64,000 bases of DNA from Synechococcus sp. AG-673-A03 (GTDB lineage: Bacteria > Cyanobacteriota > Cyanobacteriia > PCC-6307 > Cyanobiaceae): assembly GCA_003211275.1 (NCBI GenBank), contig QCTE01000004.1, forward strand, positions 1-64,000. The letters run 5' to 3'. Below the pieces are notes generated by a model. The model worked only from the letters and a program-made list of their open reading frames with translations, did not search any database and was not told where the DNA came from. Below are positions 40,287 through 48,347 of this stretch, piece after piece. Numbering within the stretch: position 1 is the stretch's first letter; each line of letters starts with the position of its first letter. A program made the translations under genes and the position numbers.

Positions 40287-41021
40287 GTGAGCCTTGCCGT
40301 GGTGTTGGTGGAACCGGCCGGTCCGCTCAACATCGGGAGCGTGGCTCGTCTCTGCGCAAATTTCGGGGTCGAGGATCTGAGGCTGGTCGCTCCACGTTGT
40401 GATCCAACTGATCCAGATGCACAACGCATGGCTGTACATGGCGGACAGGTGCTGTGCCGTGCACGACGCTTCCCAACCCTTCCTGAAGCTTTAGCGGATT
40501 GTCAGCGCGTTGTAGCCAGCTGCGGACGGATCGAGCATGGCGAGATTCCTCTTCAAGCTCCCGAACAGGTCATGCCCTGGGTGCAACAGGGGCTTGAATC
40601 AGCTGCGCAAGTCGCACTGGTCTTTGGCAGAGAGGACCGCGGACTCAGCAATGAGGAGCTGCTGCTCAGTCAACGCGTCGTACGGCTTCACTCTTCTGAG
40701 GCCTATCCATCGTTGAATTTGTCCCATGCGGTTGCCGTGATGCTGCATGAGCTAGAGCGGGTTCGCAGAGGATCCTCAGAGCCGCTGAAAGCAGCACTTC
40801 AGGACGCGGAAACAGCCGCACCAACCCAGCTGATCGACTGCCTCGATGACGCAGAAGATCTGCTTCTGGAGGCGGGTTTCCTGCTGAAGCACACCGCCAG
40901 AGCACGCATGGCCAAAGTCAAAGGGCTGCTGCAACGATCGCTGGTGCGTCCAGAGGAATTGGCCATGCTGCGCGGCATGGTCCGACAACTTCGTTGGGCG
41001 ATTCGTTGCCACCGCCCGTAA
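40287..41021 (+). CDS. TrmJ-like RNA methyltransferase (SPOUT class)
   Basis: 244 residues from GTG 40287. The knot-forming SPOUT core shows VVLVEPAGPLNIGSVARLCANFG at the N-terminus, VALVFGREDRGLSNEEL for SAM binding, and YPSLNLSHAVAVMLHEL in motif 3. This is the TrmH group 1/TrmJ family, which 2'-O-methylates tRNA at position 32 in bacteria. An N-terminal catalytic domain is followed by a short helical extension. Located 7 nt after cytM, so likely in one mRNA. Confidence 0.9.
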   Translation: MSLAVVLVEPAGPLNIGSVARLCANFGVEDLRLVAPRCDPTDPDAQRMAVHGGQVLCRARRFPTLPEALADCQRVVASCGRIEHGEIPLQAPEQVMPWVQQGLESAAQVALVFGREDRGLSNEELLLSQRVVRLHSSEAYPSLNLSHAVAVMLHELERVRRGSSEPLKAALQDAETAAPTQLIDCLDDAEDLLLEAGFLLKHTARARMAKVKGLLQRSLVRPEELAMLRGMVRQLRWAIRCHRP

Positions 41022-41045
41022 TCTCTGGCTTTCTCGCGCAGTTCA

Positions 41046-42200
41046 TTGGCCTCCAGTCGATCCAGACGCCAAGACCCTGGCTGGGGACGTCCTCTGCGGC
41101 TTGTGCTGCGACTTGTTCTGATGGGGGTGGGCCTTGGCGTGATTACCGGGTCCTTGCTGAAATTGGCCGGCCCAGCCGTTGAGACAGGCGATCTTGCACT
41201 GCCTGCGTGGCTGCCGTTATCCGAGCAGAACCAAGAGAGCAAAGCCAAGCCTGGAGCAACTGCCGACAACAGCGGAAGCACGTCCCTTAATCGCACCGAA
41301 TCCCTGGGCCGCTTCGAGACCCGCAATGAACTCAAGCCTCTGAGTGAGCGCTGGCAGACACTGGCAGCAGAACAGCCCGACCTGAAAGTCAGCGCCTTCA
41401 TGCTCGTGTTGGATGACGGTCGCTACGCGCAGCTGGAGCCTGACACTGCGCTGCCGGCTGCCAGCTCCATCAAAACGCCGATCCTGCTCGTCACCCTTGA
41501 GGAGCTTGATGCAGGGCGCTTGAGCTGGAACGAACCTCTGCAACTCAGCAAAACCGTCGTGGGCGGGGGTGCTGGCTGGATGGCATCGAAACCACTGGGC
41601 ACCAGGTTCCCGACCCACGAAGTCGCCACTGAAATGATCCGGGTGAGCGACAACACCGCCACCAACCTCTTAATCGAACGCCTGGGAGGTCAGGAGACGC
41701 TGAATGCACGATTCAATGCTTTGGGCCTCAGCGCCACAAAGGTGAATGATTGGTTACCCGATCTCAAGGGAACCAACAGCACGAGTGCCAGAGACCTGGC
41801 GCGATCGATCGCGCTCGTTGACACAGGGGAAGCTCTCTCGATCCGCAGCCGCGATCTGTTTCGGGAGGTCATGGGCACATCGATCACGAATACTCTTCTG
41901 CCGCGCGGACTGCTGCGTGGCCTTGGCGGTCGTCAAGGAGAGCCTGACGACAGCCTGATGGTGAAGGGCTACAGAGTGCTCAATAAAACCGGGGACATCG
42001 GGATCGCCTACGCCGACGCCGGCTTGATTGAGTTACCGGATGGCAGCAGAGCTGTTGCCGCCTTCCTGGTGAAGGGGCCGTTCAACGATCCCCGCTCAAC
42101 GGAACTGATCCGCAAGCTGGCAGCGGCGATGGCGCCGGTTCTCAAACCCAAACCCGCCGTTGCCCGTTCCTCGGCAAGTGCCGCCAGCATCGATCCATGA
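41046..42200 (+). CDS. serine hydrolase, class A beta-lactamase-like
   Basis: 384 residues from TTG 41046. One N-terminal hydrophobic helix (VLRLVLMGVGLGVITGSLL) places the rest in the periplasm. The three active-site boxes of penicillin-recognising enzymes are present: SSIK at 140-143, SDN at 201-203 and KTG in VLNKTGDIG. It may be a transpeptidase-like cell-wall enzyme; a resistance role is not implied. The stop and the start of the DUF3370 gene overlap as ATGA. Confidence 0.88.
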   Translation: MASSRSRRQDPGWGRPLRLVLRLVLMGVGLGVITGSLLKLAGPAVETGDLALPAWLPLSEQNQESKAKPGATADNSGSTSLNRTESLGRFETRNELKPLSERWQTLAAEQPDLKVSAFMLVLDDGRYAQLEPDTALPAASSIKTPILLVTLEELDAGRLSWNEPLQLSKTVVGGGAGWMASKPLGTRFPTHEVATEMIRVSDNTATNLLIERLGGQETLNARFNALGLSATKVNDWLPDLKGTNSTSARDLARSIALVDTGEALSIRSRDLFREVMGTSITNTLLPRGLLRGLGGRQGEPDDSLMVKGYRVLNKTGDIGIAYADAGLIELPDGSRAVAAFLVKGPFNDPRSTELIRKLAAAMAPVLKPKPAVARSSASAASIDP

Positions 42201-43612
42201 CTCGTCTCAACCGCCTGAAGGCGCTGGCCGCTCTGAGCATGGCCGCAGCGTCCATGGCAATGGTGCTTGCACCATCACAGCTTGCCGCGGACCAGCAGAA
42301 GCCGACTGATCAAACCCTGACTCGCCAAAGCCAGGTCCGTGCACTTCCAGGCCAGCTGGATGACGTGCTGATGGTGAATGACAACAACCCGGAACTCATC
42401 ACCGGGGAAGGCATCCTTGTCTCGACCTTTCCTCAGGCGCCGGGCCTGAATATGGCGCTGAACGGTCGCTTCGACCTGTTCAGCCATCACGTTTATGCCG
42501 GCCAGCCCGATCAGCTCGATTCCACTCTCTGGCTTGCTGTTGTGGCCGAGCCAGCTGGAGACGCTCCGGTGACTCTGCAACTTCTGGGTGGCAGCACCTC
42601 CCTCTCACAGGCGACTCTGAAGGGCCAAACCGCATCACCATTTCTACCGCTGCCCGCCCTGATGGCTGAATCCGGCACAGCGATTGCCTCCGGTCCTGGC
42701 AGCAAGGTGGCCGGCGACCTGCTGCGCGGAGACATCGCCGATGAACTTCAGCGGGAATGGCAGATTGCGCCTGGGTCAATCAGCCCCCTGGTCGTGCTTC
42801 CGATTCCGGTCGCCGGACTGGACCCCCTTCTCAACGGTCGCAACCTTCAGCTGCGACTTCAAAGTTCAGGTCCGGTCCATCTCGCAACCATTGCCGCCTA
42901 TGGAAGCAATAACAAGGTTCCTGGCCAAGACCGGTGGAGGAAGCTGCTGAGTGAGGGGCGGCAGAGTCCCAAGGAGCACCAACCAACACCGCGTGAAGCC
43001 CGCGGCAAGATTGTTTACTCACGCGTCAGCGGTGTACAGATCGGCAGCACCTGGAGGGCAACCCTCACCGATCCAGGGTCCAGCCACCTAAATGTTGAGG
43101 ATGCACCCATCTCCTGGCCGATTAGCAGCCTGGAACGCGGTGAGCTGAAGACAGGACAAATCCAGACAGCAGAGCTGAAAGGATTTGATGCAGGCACCGC
43201 CTGGGCAGCACACGGCAACTACGGCGTTGAATACGACCTGATGCTTCCCCTCCGCAATCAGGGATCACAGCAACGAACGGTGGCGATCAGCCTGGAATCC
43301 CCTGACAAGAACAGAAGCGGCAGCGGCCAACTGGTGTTCAGCAGCAGTCAAAGCGGTCCGGTGATGTTTCGTGGCCCGATTGAGGTGAGTGGTCTGGATG
43401 GACAAGAGGGGCGACCCAGTGGACGTCGACGGTTTCACCTGGTGCTGCGACGGGGTCAAGAGGGCCCCCAACTTGGGCATATCACTCTTGCTCCAGGGCA
43501 ACAACGTTCGGTGCGCGTCCGCCTGGTTTACCCAGCGGATGCCACCCCTCCCCAGGTGCTGTCTCTCCGACCTGTGAAACAATCCACAAGAGCACCAGTC
43601 GATCGTCCGTGA
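42197..43612 (+). CDS. DUF3370 secreted protein
   Basis: 471 residues. The signal peptide LAALSMAAASMAMVLAPSQLAA is followed by a long beta-rich ectodomain. It matches the cyanobacterial DUF3370 pattern: a QSQVRALPGQLDDVLMVNDNNPELITGEGILVSTFP opening, then repeated Gly/Ser/Leu strands. No catalytic motif is seen. It is translationally coupled to the serine hydrolase upstream and to chlI downstream by 4-nt overlaps, so it belongs to one operon. Confidence 0.85.
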   Translation: MTRLNRLKALAALSMAAASMAMVLAPSQLAADQQKPTDQTLTRQSQVRALPGQLDDVLMVNDNNPELITGEGILVSTFPQAPGLNMALNGRFDLFSHHVYAGQPDQLDSTLWLAVVAEPAGDAPVTLQLLGGSTSLSQATLKGQTASPFLPLPALMAESGTAIASGPGSKVAGDLLRGDIADELQREWQIAPGSISPLVVLPIPVAGLDPLLNGRNLQLRLQSSGPVHLATIAAYGSNNKVPGQDRWRKLLSEGRQSPKEHQPTPREARGKIVYSRVSGVQIGSTWRATLTDPGSSHLNVEDAPISWPISSLERGELKTGQIQTAELKGFDAGTAWAAHGNYGVEYDLMLPLRNQGSQQRTVAISLESPDKNRSGSGQLVFSSSQSGPVMFRGPIEVSGLDGQEGRPSGRRRFHLVLRRGQEGPQLGHITLAPGQQRSVRVRLVYPADATPPQVLSLRPVKQSTRAPVDRP

Positions 43613-44697
43613 GTTCACCGCGCAAGCGCAGAGTTTTTCCCTTCACGGCCGTGATCGGTCAGGAGGAAATGAAACTTGCTCTGCTGCTCAACGTGATCGA
43701 TCCCCGCATTGGCGGAGTGATGATCATGGGCGACAGGGGCACTGGTAAGTCGACCACGATCCGGGCACTGGCGGACCTGCTGCCTGGCATTGAAGTGGTT
43801 GCCGGAGACCCTTACAACAGCTCACCAACCGATCCTGATCTCCAAAGCAGCGATGTGCGTCAGCGCCTCGAGCATGGGGAAACCCTGGCGACAGAAGACC
43901 GTCAGGTGCCCATGGTTGATCTGCCGCTAGGCGCAACCGAAGACCGTCTGTGCGGCACCATCGACATCGAGAAAGCCCTCAGCGAAGGTGTACGGGCCTT
44001 TGAACCAGGCTTACTGGCTAAGGCAAACCGTGGCTTGCTTTACGTCGATGAAGTCAATCTTCTGGACGATCATCTTGTCGACGTCTTGCTCGATTCTGCG
44101 GCGTCAGGCTGGAACACAGTTGAACGAGAAGGCGTGTCTGTGCGCCATCCAGCCCGATTCGTGCTGATCGGTTCCGGAAACCCTGAGGAAGGCGAATTGC
44201 GCCCACAGCTGCTCGACCGCTTTGGAATGAGTGTTGAGGTTCGGACCGTCAGAGACCCTGAACTTCGCGTTCAGGTGGTGGACCAGCGCACCGCCTTTGA
44301 CACTGATCCTGATGCATTCAGCTCCTCAGTTGAAGCTGGACAAAAGGCACTTCAAGAACGGGTCGTAGAAGCCCAGCAGAGGCTGGACCAGGTTGAAATC
44401 GACGATGACTTGAGACTGAGGATTTCCGCTGTGTGTGGAGAGTTGGATGTCGACGGCCTCCGGGGTGACATCGTCACCAACAGGGCTGCACGAGCACTGG
44501 CTGCCTTTGAAGGCCGAACTGAGGTCACCGAAGAGGATGTCGCTCGCGTGGCGTCATGTTGTCTTCGCCACAGACTGCGCAAAGATCCCCTGGAGCAGAT
44601 CGATTCCGGTGATCGTGTTGTGAAGGTGTTCTGCAAAGTGTTCGAGCGCAGCGAGAGCAGCGACAAAGCCGAATTTGAGCTGGCTCTGGCCGCCTGA
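43609..44697 (+). CDS. chlI: magnesium chelatase subunit ChlI
   Basis: 362 residues from GTG 43609. AAA+ ATPase that drives insertion of Mg into protoporphyrin IX with ChlD and ChlH, the branch point to chlorophyll. Walker A GDRGTGKSTT is at 41-50, Walker B LLYVDEVNLLDDH near 143-155, and sensor 1 IGSGNPEEGELRPQLLDRFG follows. The N-terminal VFPFTAVIGQEEMKLAL is typical. It lies directly before ruvC, a known cyanobacterial arrangement. Confidence 0.97.
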   Translation: MSSPRKRRVFPFTAVIGQEEMKLALLLNVIDPRIGGVMIMGDRGTGKSTTIRALADLLPGIEVVAGDPYNSSPTDPDLQSSDVRQRLEHGETLATEDRQVPMVDLPLGATEDRLCGTIDIEKALSEGVRAFEPGLLAKANRGLLYVDEVNLLDDHLVDVLLDSAASGWNTVEREGVSVRHPARFVLIGSGNPEEGELRPQLLDRFGMSVEVRTVRDPELRVQVVDQRTAFDTDPDAFSSSVEAGQKALQERVVEAQQRLDQVEIDDDLRLRISAVCGELDVDGLRGDIVTNRAARALAAFEGRTEVTEEDVARVASCCLRHRLRKDPLEQIDSGDRVVKVFCKVFERSESSDKAEFELALAA

Positions 44698-44716
44698 TGC
44701 ACTTCGACCGGTAAGC

Positions 44717-45181
44717 GTGCGAATTCTCGGTATCGACCCCGGTCTCGCCCGCGTTGGTTACGGGGTGATTGACATCTCTGACGGTCAGCAGACCATGCTC
44801 GATTGCGGCATCATCCGTACCGATCCAGGCCATTCAGAAGGCGCACGGATGGTGGAGATTGCCCGAGACTTGCGTCAGCTGATCAGGGCCTGGCGCCCGG
44901 AATTGGCATCCGTTGAAAAGTTTTTCTTCTACCGATCCAGCAACACCATCGCCGTTGTTCAAGCGCGTGGCGTCGTGATCATGACTCTCAGCAGATTCGG
45001 ACTCCCGATCGTCGAGTTTCCGCCGATGCAGATCAAGCAGGCTCTCACTGGCCATGGCCATGCTGACAAGGATGAAGTTCTTGAAGCCGTGATGCGCGAG
45101 CTCAACCTTGAGTCACCGCCCAGGCCAGACGACGCTGCGGATGCTCTAGCCGTTGCATTGACAGGATGGTTTCAGCGATAA
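44717..45181 (+). CDS. ruvC: crossover junction endodeoxyribonuclease RuvC
   Basis: 154 residues from GTG 44717, giving the canonical N-terminus RILGIDPGLARVGYGVID with the first metal-binding Asp at residue 7. The other acidic ligands fall in VEKFFFYRSS and RPDDAADALAVAL. It resolves Holliday junctions in recombination. A start upstream at 44675 would add 14 unrelated residues and overlap chlI, so the shorter form is preferred. Confidence 0.95.
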   Translation: MRILGIDPGLARVGYGVIDISDGQQTMLDCGIIRTDPGHSEGARMVEIARDLRQLIRAWRPELASVEKFFFYRSSNTIAVVQARGVVIMTLSRFGLPIVEFPPMQIKQALTGHGHADKDEVLEAVMRELNLESPPRPDDAADALAVALTGWFQR

Positions 45182-45532
45182 AGGCCTCGATACAAACTCA
45201 AACAGACATGATGAAGAGGTGGATTGCTGATCAACGTCTTTAATGGAGTAGCAAATGATTACAGCAGCCTGATGATCACTTAGAACTCTATGAAAGATTG
45301 ATGAAAGAAGACTGAATGGTTGGCTCTTTTCCACAACTCGCTGTTGATAACTATGCCAAATTGTGGAAAACAGGCATGACCAAATCATGCCTGACGATGA
45401 GTTTTAAATCATTCATTCAGGGAGCTCAAAGAGTCAAAACCTCGGCAGTCGGGCGAGATCAGAACGATGGCTTGAAAGCCATTAACAGGGGGCTTGCAAT
45501 TGCCGCTGGCTTTCTGGACGACGGAGAAACGC
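45182..45532. other. 350-nt gap between ruvC and the LapA-domain gene
   Basis: AT-richer than its surroundings. The only open frame on the plus strand runs into the LapA gene and has no homology I know. The single structured element is the inverted repeat at 45371-45393, described separately. Confidence 0.5.
45371..45393 (-). terminator. inverted repeat, likely terminator of the LapA-domain gene
   Basis: CAGGCATGA and TCATGCCTG pair exactly around CCAAA. On the minus strand TTTTCC follows at once, giving an intrinsic terminator shape about 140 nt past the leftward LapA-domain gene. Confidence 0.65.
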
Positions 45533-45922
45533 TCAGTCTGAGCTGGACACCTGCACCGCTGGGGCCTCTTCCATTGCTTCTCCTTCTTCAGAACTTGCTG
45601 AAGGGAGCAAGCCCAGCTGCGTTTCAACGGTTGCCCGGTACCGATTCAGATCGGTCTCCAATTCTTGGATGCGCACTTGCTTGGCATCGAAATCACTGGA
45701 CTGATTGAAGCGATCCACGCTGTTCAGCATTCCACTCCACGCAGCAAACAGCCAGGCGGACGTTGCGCCAATCCCCGCAGACAACAGCAGCAATGCTGCA
45801 AGGGGGGTGGTGTACTTCAGCCCCGGCAGCACATGAACGGTGGTTGCAGCTGTGTTTTCCAGCGTAAAAAACACCATGCTCAGGCCGAACACGAAGATCA
45901 GGGTGAAATTGATCTGGCGCAT
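45533..45922 (-). CDS. LapA-domain (DUF1049) membrane protein
   Basis: 129 residues. Two hydrophobic segments, FTLIFVFGLSMVFFTLENTAATTVHVLPG and TPLAALLLLSAGIGATSAWLFAAW, follow the LapA/DUF1049 layout, including the F-x-x-x-N/E-x-x-x-V-x-V turn between them. A helical cytoplasmic tail (residues 68-110) then leads to an acidic Ser/Glu-rich end. In proteobacteria LapA is tied to LPS assembly; a cyanobacterial role is unknown. The minus-strand hairpin downstream probably ends its mRNA. Confidence 0.85.
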   Translation of the reverse strand: MRQINFTLIFVFGLSMVFFTLENTAATTVHVLPGLKYTTPLAALLLLSAGIGATSAWLFAAWSGMLNSVDRFNQSSDFDAKQVRIQELETDLNRYRATVETQLGLLPSASSEEGEAMEEAPAVQVSSSD

Positions 45923-46086
45923 AGTCCGAGTGGCTTGAGGACCAAAAACTACGTAACCAGTTGCGAACTTGGAGCCAAAGACAGTTGAAAGGATGAAGTT
46001 CGTTAAGCAGCGACAAGGTCGTTAACGAAACGAGTAAGCGTCGGGCCATCGCCCTGAAACTCGGGGCACGGATGAGTTGGGTGTAG

Positions 46087-46266
46087 TCATTCCTTGAGCC
46101 GATCCATCACAACTCTCGAAAAAGCTCTCTCCCTTGCAGCCGTGACAATCAGCGCTTTCGAGAGTTGCTTGAGAGACTCCACGTCATTGCACTCATCGAT
46201 CTTGCGACAGGCACGTTCAACGCGAAACTGCTGTTCGATGGTCAGGGGAATCTCAGAAGACAACAC
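46087..46266 (-). CDS. 59-residue helical protein resembling NblA
   Basis: Read on the minus strand from GTG 46266 to TGA at 46087-46089: 59 residues, all helical. It contains LTIEQQFRVERACRKIDE, then KQLSKALIVTAARERAFSRV in a second helix. NblA, the small phycobilisome-degradation adaptor, has an L-T/S-x-E-Q-Q-F first helix, a turn and a second helix of similar length, so a NblA-like hairpin is plausible. The match is to a short pattern only, and the protein may belong to another small helical family. Weak AAAGG upstream. Confidence 0.6.
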   Translation of the reverse strand: MLSSEIPLTIEQQFRVERACRKIDECNDVESLKQLSKALIVTAARERAFSRVVMDRLKE

Positions 46267-46555
46267 GGCAACAAAGCCTTTTGCTCGGGCGAATCTGGCG
46301 AGTTCAACCCCTCAGCCGTGGCAACCGCGCCCTAAGAAAAAACAAAAAAATCGGAGTGGCCTGTTCAATCCAACATCAGAAGACAGGGCTGAGAAGCTTG
46401 GGAAAGACCATCCATGACCAACAGAGACGTTGAGAAGAGGACAACAGCAAGGAGCTGATCACCGAGAGACAAATCGACATTCATCCTTGAAAAACAAGTC
46501 TAATGTTGATCTATGGGACGATTTGCTAGCTTTCGATCAGCCCACCAAAACAGGC

Positions 46556-46777
46556 ATGAAAGCATTCATCCCTATTTACGCAATTTCAATTCTTCTAGGA
46601 ACAAATGCTTTCGCAAACAGTCAATCATCGACTGCAGAAGGTGTTGATAAAGAGATAACGATCAATCGACTGATGTCGAAAGTTCCTCAGGGAGCAAACG
46701 TGACCAACACATCCTGCCAAGAGATTGGAACCGCTGGCTTTAACATCCGTTATCGCTGCACAATCACCTGGCAGTGA
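46556..46777 (+). CDS. small secreted two-cysteine protein
   Basis: 73 residues from ATG 46556. The signal AFIPIYAISILLGTNAFA is cut near residue 20-22. The mature peptide of about 53 residues has two cysteines, in NTSCQEIG and RYRCTITW, 17 residues apart, so one disulfide is likely. A longer frame upstream begins with hydrophilic residues and would bury the signal, so it is rejected. No family recognised. Confidence 0.65.
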   Translation: MKAFIPIYAISILLGTNAFANSQSSTAEGVDKEITINRLMSKVPQGANVTNTSCQEIGTAGFNIRYRCTITWQ

Positions 46778-46810
46778 GTGGATGCCATCAACGAGCGGCC
46801 CCCAGGACCT

Positions 46811-46951
46811 TCACTCAGCTTCCACATCCACAACCGCATCACCTGCATCGAAATCCTCTTCTCTCTTGATCTCTTGCATAGACGACAGGAGCTTTTTCAC
46901 GAGTCGGCTCATGAAATAGACCGTTGCTAACAGCCAGATGATCTTGATCAT
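46811..46951 (-). CDS. 46-residue single-span membrane protein
   Basis: Minus strand, ATG 46951 to TGA 46811-46813. MIKIIWLLATVYFMSRLVKK is a membrane helix with two following lysines, and the tail is acidic (REEDFDAGDAVVDVEAE). TGGAG stands close before the start. The layout suggests an inner-membrane peptide with a cytoplasmic acidic tail. I found no homology by eye; it is convergent with the small secreted protein gene. Confidence 0.65.
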   Translation of the reverse strand: MIKIIWLLATVYFMSRLVKKLLSSMQEIKREEDFDAGDAVVDVEAE

Positions 46952-47075
46952 GACTCCATTATGCCGAAGTCGAAGCGGCCAGGTCAGATCACCGGCAGCA
47001 GCGGGAAGGGGACATCAAAGTCTTCGCCTGGAGCTAAGCCGGTATCAGAAGACTCTTGAGACCAGGGCCTAGCCA

Positions 47076-47294
47076 CTAGAGCTCTGAAGGGAGAACAGGC
47101 TTGGGTCGGTCAAAACGAACAACGAGTAATTTTTCCTTGGTCACACTGCCGTTCTGATCGAAGAGTTCTGGATGGGTGGTTTTGAGCCCGGTTCGATCTT
47201 TTGAATTGAGAGATAAACGCATCAATCGAACAGCCTGAATAACCACAAAGGTGAGAAATGCTGTGTAGGCAAGCGCGTTAATAGCTGGGAACAC
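47076..47294 (-). CDS. DUF2973-like small membrane protein
   Basis: 72 residues. One N-terminal helix (ALAYTAFLTFVVIQAVRLM) is followed by a soluble segment with THPELFDQNGSVTKEKLLVVRFD, which fits the H-P-E-L-x-D-x-x-G-x-x-x-x-E-x-L-L-V pattern of the cyanobacterial DUF2973 proteins. Function unknown. It is monocistronic in a gene-poor stretch. Confidence 0.7.
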   Translation of the reverse strand: MFPAINALAYTAFLTFVVIQAVRLMRLSLNSKDRTGLKTTHPELFDQNGSVTKEKLLVVRFDRPKPVLPSEL

Positions 47295-47427
47295 TGACTT
47301 ACAGGTGCGTTCCGCAACATTAGTGAAACCAGACCTCCAGCCTTGGCAGCAATGTTTTCAGGGCCGTCATGCAAATGACACGGTCAGCTGACTTTTGATT
47401 CAGCTCGGGAAACAGCACAGCTTCTGA

Positions 47428-47598
47428 TCATTGCCGATGACTGGGAGGCGACGTTGACGCCTCAACTGGATGGTCTTCACCGCTGTCAATCCGATCTCGG
47501 CAAGTGGAGCAGAGCAAGTGCCCTTTTCGCTTCCAGTAAGAGCGTTTGGATCGCTCGATTGACTGCCCGCAGATCAGGCACTGAAACAGAGGTGACAT
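47428..47598 (-). CDS. 56-residue zinc-ribbon protein
   Basis: Minus strand, ATG 47598 to TGA 47428-47430. Two CxxC knuckles, C7-L-I-C10 and C30-S-T-C33, separated by a basic stretch (ERSKRSYWKRKG), form a classic four-cysteine zinc ribbon. An acidic, Ser/Pro-rich tail follows. Such microproteins often bind RNA, DNA or ribosomes, but no partner is indicated. No Shine-Dalgarno site is visible. Confidence 0.75.
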   Translation of the reverse strand: MSPLFQCLICGQSIERSKRSYWKRKGHLLCSTCRDRIDSGEDHPVEASTSPPSHRQ

Positions 47599-48092
47599 GA
47601 AAGCCGCAGGCTCTTGAGATGCCCCAGGCTGCGAGAAGCATTGTCCTCAATCTGTTCACAACAGACCTTCCTGGCGAAGCAGCTGCTCCTGATCTCCGAC
47701 ATCAATTCACTCTTCAATGAAGTCAGACATCAGCTGAAGCGGTTGAATACTGGTCACGACATCAAAGCTCATCGGGCTTGAACTGTTGGCAAACCAGTCT
47801 GATTCTAATGGTTACAATGTTATCCAGAGTGGAAATAACAGACCATTACTCACCTTTTCTGCAAACAATGTGTCGTCACTGGTCTCCTTGACTGACGACG
47901 GACTTGGCTTCTGTTCAAGAGCTGAACCAACAGTTCAGCACGATGGATCAGCAACAGGTTTGAGCAGGAGGGTTGAGCAAGGTGACAACGCCGCCAACAC
48001 AAAGACCATGGATCCGAGATCTCTGCTCGTGGTGGGAGAACAGATTGTAGAGAGGGTGCAGAATTGCAAGGGTTGCAACGCTTGATGGGGCT
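47599..48092. other. 494-nt gap with no convincing gene
   Basis: Open frames on both strands are short or lack a plausible start. A TTG-initiated plus-strand frame of 99 residues (47786-48085) has low-complexity, Ser/Asn-rich content unlike the neighbours and is not accepted. No hairpin with a T-tract and no tRNA seen. Confidence 0.45.
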
Positions 48093-48281
48093 GTGACGGA
48101 CCGAACCGAAAGCACAATCGATCTCACCCTCAATGCCGCAGGGCTGCGTCTGCTTCTTGGTGCAGTGAGTCATCAGCTCGATCGATGGTCGGGCGGGGAC
48201 CCAGTCGAGCAGAACAATCTGCAGGAGATGAAGACACTGCTAACGGCTGCACTGCTGGAATGCACCTTTCAAGACAACTGA
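48093..48281 (+). CDS. small hypothetical protein
   Basis: 62 residues from GTG 48093. The chain is helical: STIDLTLNAAGLRLLLGAVSHQLDRW then EQNNLQEMKTLLTAALLECTF. The even spacing of hydrophobic residues suggests a helical hairpin. It is followed closely by the methyltransferase gene. No family recognised. Confidence 0.6.
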   Translation: MTDRTESTIDLTLNAAGLRLLLGAVSHQLDRWSGGDPVEQNNLQEMKTLLTAALLECTFQDN

Positions 48282-48347
48282 ACATCAAGGCTTGATGAAG
48301 CTCCAGTGCGAAAGGATTCACAACCGCCAGATGCTGAAACGTTGCTG

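Noticed and set aside
47786-48085. 99-codon TTG-started frame in the gap
   Set aside because: Composition rich in Asn/Ser, no motif, no ribosome site; contains only a chance CKGC near the end.
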